From: Paenibacillus polymyxa M1
GTDB lineage: Bacteria > Bacillota > Bacilli > Paenibacillales > Paenibacillaceae
Direction: 5' to 3'
Length of the DNA stretch: 64,000 nt
Assembly: GCF_000237325.1 (NCBI RefSeq)
Contig: NC_017543.1
Coordinates: 62,001 to 126,000, forward strand
Below are positions 1-9,800 of the stretch, piece after piece. Under the pieces are notes generated by a model. It saw nothing but the letters and a program-made list of their open reading frames with translations. It had not been told where the DNA came from and did not search any database. The translations under genes were made by a program, and so were the position numbers. Numbering within the stretch: the stretch's first letter is position 1; each line of letters starts with the position of its first letter.

Positions 1-3000
1 GACGTCGAACAAGCCGTTTGTATGGTGATCCCCGGACCTTGAAAATCCAGTTTGTATGCCACGCGAGTTGCCAAATAATTCTCATGGTTTGCTGTAGTTA
101 TCGCAAACATACTGGTCGGGTCTGCCGGGTCCATACGAGGAAGAAGTGAGCACAACAAATAAGTGCTTTGAGTGGTACCTGCGTAAACCCCAATCGCACC
201 ATCGCTTCCGTTAGGAGCATAACCAGCTCGTTCCATTGCTTCCCAAGCACATTCCAAGAACACTCGGTGTTGTGGATCAAGAATCTCGGCTTCACCTGGG
301 GTATATCCAAAAAATGCAGCGTCAAATGACTCAATCCCTTCCAACTTCCCTCCAAAGTTTACAAAATGTCGGTCACCACGCATTTTTTCAGGAACTCCTG
401 CTTTCCCCAACTCTTCTTTCGAAAAGCTTCGAATTCCGCATTCTTCATGCAGCAAATTGCTCCAGAATGCTTCGATCCCTTCCGCGCCAGGGAATCGACC
501 AGCCATTCCTATGATCGCAACTTCATTCGTTCTCTTGAATGGGGCTGCTGTTCCCTCTGTGGTACCTCGCTTTTGTCTGAAATGAGAATTCGCTTCATTG
601 CTTTGTCCGACCAAATATCGCGCTAGTTTGGCAACAGTTGGGAATTGAAACAATTCAACGATGCTTAATTCTCTTGATATTTCAGTCTGAAGTCGGTCTC
701 TCACCTCCACCAGGAGCAGCGAATGCCCACCTAAATCAAAGAAGTTATCGTGTATGCTTACCCGCTCAACTTGTAGCGACTTCTTCCATATCTCCGTTAT
801 GCATTGTTCCATGTCTGTGACTGGAGGGGTAAAAACAGATTTTTCAGGAATCGAAGCTCCTGTCCAACTTTGGAGCGCCCTACGGTCAATCTTACCTGTT
901 ACCGTAACAGGCAAAGTGTCCATAGGAACATATACTGCAGGAATCATATGCTCCGGCAGATATTCACTTAAAAATTTGCGCAGTTCTGCCGGGTCACATG
1001 GTTCACCTTCTTGCACCACATAGGCGATCAAACGCTTGTTTCTATTATTTTGCTCTGTAGCAGTGACTACGGCATTGCGAACTGTCGGGTGACGGATAAG
1101 AACCGACTCAATTTCACTCAGTTCAACACGCATGCCGCGAATTTTGACTTGATGATCTCGTCTGCCTTCAAAAAGAAGCGTGCCGTCTGGACGCAATCTA
1201 CCGATATCCCCAGTCCGGTAAAGGCGTTCGTCTGGACCCTCGGCATGCGGAAAGTGTATAAATCGGTCTGCTGTTAAGTCCGGATGATGGAGATACCCCC
1301 GAGCTAAGCCAGCGCCTCCGATGCAGATTTCACCAGCAACCCCGAGAGGGATCGGACGAAGCCGCTCATCTAAAAGACAAATCCGCATATTGCGAAGTGG
1401 TCGTCCGATTGGAACGCCGATCCCTGGAGGAGGGGATGTCATGGCGTGGAATGTTGCATCTGCCGATACTTCCGATGATCCATAAATGTTGATTAACGTT
1501 CGCCCAGGCAGCAGTTCGAAGAACCGCTCACATAATACTTGAGGGAGAGTTTCTCCGCTCACAGACCAGTAGCGCAAATCTTGTAGATACTCTTTTCGCT
1601 TGGCACATGTTTCGAGAAGAACTCGCAGCAAAGAGGGAACCATGACTATGCGCGAAATACGGTGTTTCAACAAGGCATCCACCAAAATCAGGGGGTCTTG
1701 AAGAGCCTTCTTTGGCAAAATAACAGCCGGGATACCGCACAGGAGCGGAGCAAACGTCTCGGCGATCGCATCTACAAAAGTAAGTGCGGCCTGATGGCAA
1801 CAAACTTCGTTTGCAGAATATGGATATGTTTCCCATCCCCAACGGAGACGGTTTAGTATTCCTCGATGTAAACCCACAACCCCTTTGGGGTCTCCTGTAG
1901 ATCCTGAGGTATAAATGACATACGCTGCATTGTCCCCGTGGACATCAGGAGCTGGAGGATTCTCGTTATAATGCTCCGTCTGTTCGTCTAACAAATCCAC
2001 ACTCAAAATACGGTAATCTCCTGTGGGTATCCTGGATGCAAGAAAAGATTGGGTCACAACTACGGGAGGGGCTATTTTTTTTAGAATTAATCGTATCCGC
2101 TCGGTCGGATGCTCTGGATCAAGCGGTACATAAGCTCCTCCAGCTTTTAAAATACCTAATAGTACGGCTGTTCGCTCAATTCCCCGCTCCATGCAAACGC
2201 CGACCAATACTTCCGGTCCTACATTGGATGACAAAAGTTGCCATGCGATCCGGTTTGCCATACGGTTCAGCATCCCGTAGGAAATACATTGTCCGTCCTC
2301 AATTAAGGCCGTGCGATCCGTACTGGACTGGACTTGTCGGTCAAACAGCTCCAGAAGAGAAGTTTCTTCGTCCTCGGCAACAGTTACCGGTGTATGCCAG
2401 TCTTTTAGCACCTGGCGTTCCTCTTCTGAAGTCATGAGCGGCAGATCCATTATTGAACAATGCGGATTGGCAACAGCAGCAGCTAGGATAGTCTTATAAT
2501 GTCCCAGTAGCCTTTCCACCGTTTCAGCGTCAAAAAGGTCCTTGCTGTATTCCAGCAAAACTGAGAGGCCCGATCCTGTTTCTTCCACATACAAGGTCAT
2601 ATCAAATTTGGAGGAAGTTCCAATACTGCTTACCTTGGAGAACTTTAGCCCCGGAAGATCCGGCAACGACGATGGTACCGTCTGAACCACCATAACCTGA
2701 AACAACGGAGAGGCATCCAGAGTACGCTGTGGACGGAGTTCTTCAACGATCTTCTCAAAAGGTATGTCTTGATGAGCCAAAGCTTCGACCATCGTATTTT
2801 TTACTTGTGAGAGAAGTTCCAGGAAGGTGAGACTACTTGAAACGTTCACTCGCAGAGCAACCGTGTTCACAAAAAGACCAACCACTCCCGCCGTTCCACT
2901 TTCGTTGCGATTAGCGACAGGACAGCCTAGAACGACATCATGTTGACCGCTATATTTGGCAAGTAGTGCATAAAATCCGGCGAGAGCCGCCATAAAAACG

Positions 3001-3821
3001 CTCGCTCCCCTACCTTTAGCCAAACCCTTAAGCCCTTCGACTATTTCCGTCGGCAGTTCAAGCGAAACTGTACCGCCACGCATCGTCGGCGTGGCTGGCC
3101 GTATTCGGTCGACAGGCAATGCCAGTTGAGGCGGATTGTCGTGAAGTTGCACCTTCCAGTAAGCTAGTCGTTGTTTGAGGATATCTCCAGCTAACGCAAG
3201 ACGCTGACGATGTGCATATTCTCCATAGGTAAAAGGCAAAGAGTCAAGTTTGGGTGTTTCTTCCTGAACATAAGCTAGGTAACAGGCCTCGATTTCACGG
3301 ATGAGAAGCTCGAGAGACCAACCATCGGAGATTAGATGATGCATGGTCAACAGGAGAATGCCTTCTTTTTCGCCCAACATGATCCAATGGGCACGAATCA
3401 ACCGATCATGGGCTATGTCAAATGGAGTTTCCGTTTCAACCTGCTGAAGCCGGGATATCTCCGTTTCTTTTTCTATCGCCCCCCATTGACTCAAATCTGT
3501 TACACCTATGGGAAAGCAAGTGATTTCTGCTGGTGGGTCGACATACTGTATTGCTCCACCGTTCCTGTTCTGAAACCGAGTACGTAAACTCTCGTGCCGT
3601 CGCACAAGGTATCGCATACACTGCTCAAACAACTCCAGCTTGAAATCACCTTCAATGTGAATGGCTGTTGCAATCAGGTAAGATGTATTTCCAGGTGCCA
3701 TCTGTTCTAAAAACCACAATCTTTGCTGAGATAAGCTGAGGGGATATTGCCGAGGTTGCAATTCCCGTTCCTGCAGCAAGCGCATCAACCGAAGTCGTTT
3801 TTCCTCCGTACTGAGCTCCAT
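1..3821 (-). CDS. Hybrid NRPS/PKS, C-A-PCP-KS... (3' end outside the window)
   Basis: This is the fourth assembly-line gene in transcription order; its reading frame runs off the left edge, so the C-terminal part is missing. Seen in order: an LCL-type condensation domain (HHLISDG near residue 162), an adenylation domain (YTSGSTGDPKG near 640), a PCP (DLGGHSLL near 1030) and the start of a ketosynthase that ends at its active-site TACSTS at the window edge. Pocket residues read by alignment to GrsA are V-D-A-V-S-S-I-A-D-K. That matches the published beta-alanine code (VDWVISLADK) at seven of ten positions, so a beta-amino acid substrate is inferred. ATG 3821 is the first in-frame start after a stop, 45 bases downstream of the preceding gene. 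The domain calls are firm; the substrate is a prediction. Confidence 0.9.
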   Translation of the reverse strand, partial: MELSTEEKRLRLMRLLQERELQPRQYPLSLSQQRLWFLEQMAPGNTSYLIATAIHIEGDFKLELFEQCMRYLVRRHESLRTRFQNRNGGAIQYVDPPAEITCFPIGVTDLSQWGAIEKETEISRLQQVETETPFDIAHDRLIRAHWIMLGEKEGILLLTMHHLISDGWSLELLIREIEACYLAYVQEETPKLDSLPFTYGEYAHRQRLALAGDILKQRLAYWKVQLHDNPPQLALPVDRIRPATPTMRGGTVSLELPTEIVEGLKGLAKGRGASVFMAALAGFYALLAKYSGQHDVVLGCPVANRNESGTAGVVGLFVNTVALRVNVSSSLTFLELLSQVKNTMVEALAHQDIPFEKIVEELRPQRTLDASPLFQVMVVQTVPSSLPDLPGLKFSKVSSIGTSSKFDMTLYVEETGSGLSVLLEYSKDLFDAETVERLLGHYKTILAAAVANPHCSIMDLPLMTSEEERQVLKDWHTPVTVAEDEETSLLELFDRQVQSSTDRTALIEDGQCISYGMLNRMANRIAWQLLSSNVGPEVLVGVCMERGIERTAVLLGILKAGGAYVPLDPEHPTERIRLILKKIAPPVVVTQSFLASRIPTGDYRILSVDLLDEQTEHYNENPPAPDVHGDNAAYVIYTSGSTGDPKGVVGLHRGILNRLRWGWETYPYSANEVCCHQAALTFVDAIAETFAPLLCGIPAVILPKKALQDPLILVDALLKHRISRIVMVPSLLRVLLETCAKRKEYLQDLRYWSVSGETLPQVLCERFFELLPGRTLINIYGSSEVSADATFHAMTSPPPGIGVPIGRPLRNMRICLLDERLRPIPLGVAGEICIGGAGLARGYLHHPDLTADRFIHFPHAEGPDERLYRTGDIGRLRPDGTLLFEGRRDHQVKIRGMRVELSEIESVLIRHPTVRNAVVTATEQNNRNKRLIAYVVQEGEPCDPAELRKFLSEYLPEHMIPAVYVPMDTLPVTVTGKIDRRALQSWTGASIPEKSVFTPPVTDMEQCITEIWKKSLQVERVSIHDNFFDLGGHSLLLVEVRDRLQTEISRELSIVELFQFPTVAKLARYLVGQSNEANSHFRQKRGTTEGTAAPFKRTNEVAIIGMAGRFPGAEGIEAFWSNLLHEECGIRSFSKEELGKAGVPEKMRGDRHFVNFGGKLEGIESFDAAFFGYTPGEAEILDPQHRVFLECAWEAMERAGYAPNGSDGAIGVYAGTTQSTYLLCSLLPRMDPADPTSMFAITTANHENYLATRVAYKLDFQGPGITIQTACST

Positions 3822-3866
3822 GTTTTATCCACTTCCCATCCATTCATCTTCACACTAAAACGTAAA

Positions 3867-6800
3867 TCACTCGGACTCGAACAGCGTGATATCTTTGCCA
3901 GACCCCGCTTCCATTCGTTTCAGTAAGGTATCTATCTCTTCATCCGTCATACTGTTCACCCGCTCCAGTAACTCTGCAGAATCGTCTATCCCCAGTGAAT
4001 CCAAATCCGTTCGCCCCTCCGTTGTTTGTTGTTCCTCCACTAGAAGAACCAAATGTGCGATGCATGGATATTCAAAAAAACGTGGTACCTCAATGTCAAA
4101 GCCCATAGTTCGCTTAATTTCCGCTGTCATTTGTACAATTAGAAGAGAATGTCCGCCCAAATCAAAAAAATCATCATGTGTTCCGATTTGTTCAATACCG
4201 AGAATCTTCTTCCAAATTTCCACTAGACCTGCTTCCAAAGGAGTCTCCGGTGGCTTAAAAGGCGTTGCTAGTTGAGGGCGTGGATACATTTGTTCTGCTG
4301 ATTCCACAATCGGAGCTATTTCCTCCACAGCGCCGTGTAAAGGAACCTGACCTATGCCGAGTCCACATAATGCTGCGTTCGAAAACACAGTCAAACGAGG
4401 TTCGATCCAATAGCGTTGACGCTCAAACGGATACGTTGGCAATTCTACCCGGTTACGCACCCGGGACTCGTGTAACGCTCCCCATCCGATGCTTACACCT
4501 CCGCTCCACAGTTCTGCCACGCTTCTCAGCCACTGCCCCCGTTCTCCGCCCCCGGTTTTGTACATTGGTAATGTACGCATGCCTCTGTGCTCCGCTTCCC
4601 AGCAGCCTGACTGCCGCATCAATGTCGTTAATGTCTGCCCCGGACCTAATTCTATGACTACCGCATTCGGATACCTCTTTAGCACCTGCTCCGCATTGTC
4701 TGCAAACCTCACCGCTCGGCGCGTATGCGACACCCAATAGGCCGGATTGCTTGCCTGCTCCTTGGTAATCCACTCCCCCGTTTCGTTAGATACGTAAGGT
4801 AGCTGCGGTGCATGGAGCTTTACACGCTTCAAAGCCTCTTCCAGTTCTCCCAGCACCGCTTCCATCCGCGAGGAATGAAATGCGCTGCCCGTTCGCAGTT
4901 GGCGGCATTCTACACCTGCTTCCTGCATGCGAACCATCAATTCTTCTACCTCTTCCGTCTGTCCCGTCACCACGCTCATTTGCGGTCCATTGATGGCTGC
5001 GATCTCCAGCGTTCCTCCTAATTGTTCGGCCAACTCGGACGCGACCATGCCAACTGCCGCCATCGCTCCCGCTTCACATCGCTGCATCAGTCGCCCACGG
5101 ACGCTCACCAGCTCCAGCCCTTCCTCCAAGCTGAACACTCCTGCTATACAGGCGGCCGTATATTCTCCCAGACTGTGCCCGATCAGCGCAATGGGTTTCA
5201 CCCCCACACTCATCCACAACTGGGCCAGGGCATATTCGGTCACAAACAGCGCTGGTTGGGTCAGCCATGTCTCCTCTAATTGCTTCTCTTCAAAGCCATC
5301 TCTTCCCAGCAACGCATCCCGGATATCCATACCCAGTTGCGGCTTTAACAGCTCGGCACAGCGATCCACCGTTTCCCGGTATTTCGCCTCCTGCAGGTAC
5401 AGTTCCGCGCCCATGCCTACATATTGGCTTCCCTGTCCGGGAAAAGCGAAAATAACCGGACGCTCTCCCGCAGCTACTGCACCGGTGCGAACTAGGCTTA
5501 CGTCGTCGCCTCGCAAGGCGCGCAACGCCTGCTCCGTACTGCCGCACACGGCGCTCCAGCGATGATCGAATGCCTTGCGCCCCTGTTGCAGAGTGAAAGC
5601 CACATCGGAAAGCTTTTGCGACGGATGAGCCTCTAAGTGCGCTGCCAATCGCTCGCACATGGTTTGTAACGCCGACGGCGTTCGAGCCGACAACACGAGC
5701 ACCTCTTCCGCTGATGGAGCGTCCGACGTCCGTTGTGCAGGAGCTTGTTCCACAATGACATGCGCATTCGTGCCTCCAATGCCAAAGGAACTGACCCCTG
5801 CCCGGCGAGGATGAAGTGATTGGTCATGGGTCCATGGCTGTGTCTTATCTACGACATAAAACGGGCTGTTGGCCCAATCCACTGCCGGGTTGCCCTTCGT
5901 ATAATGCAGACTCGCCGGTAGCATCTCGTGACGCAGCGATAACGCCACCTTGATCAGGCTGGCCACCCCTGCGGCAGCATCCAAATGACCGACGTTGGTT
6001 TTCACCGAGCCAATCCCGCACCAGGGACCATTCGCCGAAGCTCCAAACACCTTCGTTAGCGCCGCCAGCTCAATGGGGTCACCAAGTGGAGTGCCGGTCC
6101 CATGAGCCTCCACATATGAAATGGTCTCGGGTTTGACACCTGCCGAATCCAGTGCCATCTGGATAACTTCCGCCTGTCCCCCAATACTTGGAGCCGTGTA
6201 GCCTACCTTTCGTCCGCCATCATTGTTAATGGCAGATCCTTTAATGACGGCATGAATGGTATCGCCATCTTGTAATGCCTTGTTCAGCAGTTTAAGGACC
6301 ACGACACCTACACCGCTTCCAGCGACCGTTCCCTTTGCCTGAGCGTCAAAAGCCCGACAATGGCCGTCTGGCGAGAAAATCCCCCCCTCTTGGTAGACAT
6401 ATCCCTGTTCGTGAGGAACAGTAATGGTCGCTCCACCCGCAATGGCCATGTCACAATCGCCTCGCGACAATGCTTGGCAGGCAAGATGAACGGCTACCAA
6501 AGAAGTCGAGCACCCAGTCTGCACCGAAAGACTGGGCCCCTTCAAATTTAATTTGTAGGCAGTACGAGTTGACAGATGGTCTTTATCATTCCCCATAAGC
6601 GCTTGATAAGAAAGTAGCGGATCTGCCAGATTAAAGTGAGAGAACAGCGCGAAAAGTAAGTAGGTGCTAATGCCTGACCCCGCATAAACACCTATAGGAA
6701 TTTCACCTCTTGAGGGATCGTATCCGGCTTTCTCCACCGCCTCCCAAGCACAGTCAAGGAACAAACGCTGCTGAGGGTCAAGCATCTCCGCTTCCCTTGG

Positions 6801-9800
6801 ACTATAGCCGAAGAAGCTTGCATCAAACCATTCAATTCCATCAATCGTTCCTCGAGCAGATACATATTCAGACGATGCATATATATCTTTGGAAAGGCCG
6901 ATTTTTTCCAGCATATCTGGCGTGAAATGCCGGATGGATTCGACCGCGTTAGTCAAATTTGCCCAGAACAGTTCTATATCGGATGCTCCAGGGAATCTTC
7001 CCGACATGCCAACAATGGCCACCGATTCATCTTTGGGGTCGGCATCTACCATGTCTCTTGCTGCAAGTTCCGTTCGATTCGGAGTGTTCTCCACATTCTC
7101 TTCTGAGAAGTGAGTTAACCGCTGAGTCAATAAACGAACCGTTGGATACTCGAACAACTCCAACAATTCAATATTGCTGGAAAGTTCGGCATTTAATCTG
7201 GCGTGGACCTGTGCAAGCAATAAAGAATGCCCTCCGATATCGAAGAAATTTTCATCAAGACCCACACTGCTGATATTTAGCAGGTCTTTCCATATGGAGG
7301 CAACCGCGCATTCAACTGCAGTTTGAGGAAACTGCTGTGTGCCTGAATCTTGTTCACGAGCTTCTTCAGGTGCAGGAAGCCGTTTGCGATCAACCTTCCC
7401 ATGCGGTGTTAATGGTAGTTGTTCCATAAACACAATTTGTGATGGGAGCATATAATTTGGCAACCTTTGCTTACCGTAGCTGCGAATTTCATTGGCACTC
7501 ATCGGAAGTGTTGGAGTCACCCAATCTTTCACCTTAGTCTCTTTGAGTTCGCGAGTCGCATAAATATAATAGACGCTTTGCGAAACATCCAGAGACCAAT
7601 CTTTCTCCGAGATCACTTCGAAGCCATGGTGCCTTAACAGCTCGGTGACGATATGAAGACGGCCCTCTACATCGTGGAGTTCCAATACAACTTGTTCGAT
7701 TTTGGGCCAATCTTCATTGTCTATCCCTTGGAGCACGGCTAATTCAGCTTTTTCTACATTAATTTTCAATAAATCAATGCGTTCGACCTGATATTCGCGC
7801 ATTATATCAGAGAGCCTGCGGACAGGAACAGACAGTTGTACGCTTTTCAAACGGTCGTTCAGAATAGTCTCCAGCGCTTGATCCATGTCCATCGATGGGG
7901 TACCGTTACGGCGAATGTAGGAACGCACCAGTTCTTTTTCTTCATGTAAATCTGTGTGTAAACCTGACAAAAAAGAAAATTTGGGGTAAAAAGCAAACTC
8001 TCCCATTCCTTCCTCCGCGGCGAGCGCGCAGTCTATGATCGTGGCCTCGACTTCATACAAACGAGCGTTTAAAGTCGTTAATTCCCGTACATATGGATTG
8101 GGTTCAAATGCGAAAATACGCACGCCGGGAGCTTGCATATGGGCCTGCAGAGTAAACAAACCGATATTGGCACCTACGTCAAAAATAGTATGGTTTTCCT
8201 CAATCGATATACCATGCCGAAGATAAGCCAGATTTTCATAAATATCGTGATACAAAAAGTTGGTCTCATTTTTATTCAACTGCACGACAGCCAGACCATT
8301 GTCCAGTAGATATCGCCTGTGCCCTGAAACCATGGGAGCACGTTCGAGTGTCGGTACGACATAGGCAACTAAAGTATCCTGTCCCGCTTCATCTTTACGA
8401 ACTACGACACATGTTTCCTCGATATCTGGATGACTAGTAAATACAGATTCAATTTCACCTGGCTCAATCCGAAATCCGTGGATTTTGGTTTGGTCGTCGA
8501 TCCGGCCCAAAAAAGTGATTGAACCGTCATCACGCTGTTTTCCAATATCGCCGGTCCGATATAGTCGGGCTCCTTCCACATCAGAAAAGTGATCCGGCAA
8601 AAATTTTACTGCTGTCAAATCCGGTCTATCCAAGTAGCCTTCGGATACGCCGGAGCCACCGATCCAGATTTCACCGTTAACTCCTAGGGGAACCCGATTC
8701 TGATGTGCATCAAGCAGGTGAACTGTAACGTTAGATAATGGATAGCCTATGGAAGGAAAAACACTGTCTCGCACCCGGGCAACGGTAGCATCTACCGTAC
8801 ACTCTGTAGGTCCGTATAAGTTATAAAACTCCAGTCCCTTGGCTTCACGCATCTCCAACCATGTTGATTCCTCGATCGGCTCTCCACCGATCAATCCAAG
8901 CAATGGACGATTACCCTGATGCTCCAAAAGCCCGAATCTCATCAACATTCGGCACTGGGAGGGCGTACAGTCGAAAGCGTCAATTCCCTCATCTCGAAGG
9001 TAAGCCACGAAGGCGCTGCCGTTCAAACGAATATCTTCAGGGATGATATGCAATGTGCGGCCCCGAAAAAGCTGAATAATCTGTTTGACCGATGTGTCAA
9101 AGGATAAAGAACCGTTTACTGCAATCTGCTGTACTCCTGAATGATGTCGATAAATCCTTTCCTCTAAGGCCTCACTTAAATAGAATACTGATTTGTGCAT
9201 TACAACGACCCCGCGAGGCTGACCTGTCGAGCCCGAGGTATAGATGACATAGACCGGATCTTCTGGCATTGCCAAACGATCCAGATTAAGATCGGATTCT
9301 TCAGCTAGCCCTTCTTCCCCGGCCTCCAAATATACACGAATCGCTGAATTGTCGTTAAGCTTGCTATCCAGAAACTTGTCAGTCAGGATCACTGCCAGTG
9401 AAGCATCTTGGATCATGTAACGAATTCGATCTTCAGGATAAGTGGGATCAATTGGAACATAAGCACCGCCCGCTTTTACAATCCCAAGCAAACTCACAAT
9501 CGCTTCGATTGAACGATTAAGGCAAAAGCCTACCCGAGTCCCCCGTCCCACACCGAGTTTACGTAAACGATGGGCCAAACGATTGGAGCGTCTATTTAAT
9601 TCGCGAAAGGTCAATTTCTCATTTTTGTAAACAAGTGCTGTCTGATCAGGATAGGCTTCCACAGCCGCTTCAAAACACTCATGCAATGTGCGTTCCTGCA
9701 CCAAAGCAGTTTTGGTCGCATTCCATTTCTCCTGCATCCGGATTTCTTCAGACGTAAGTAAAGGCAGTTCGGATAGAAGAGCTTGGGGGTTTGCAACAAT

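Noticed and set aside
98-3843. Numerous short frames on both strands over the first NRPS/PKS gene
   Set aside because: The minus-strand reading frame 3821 to 1 is continuous and encodes C, A, PCP and KS motifs; the short frames are shadows of it.
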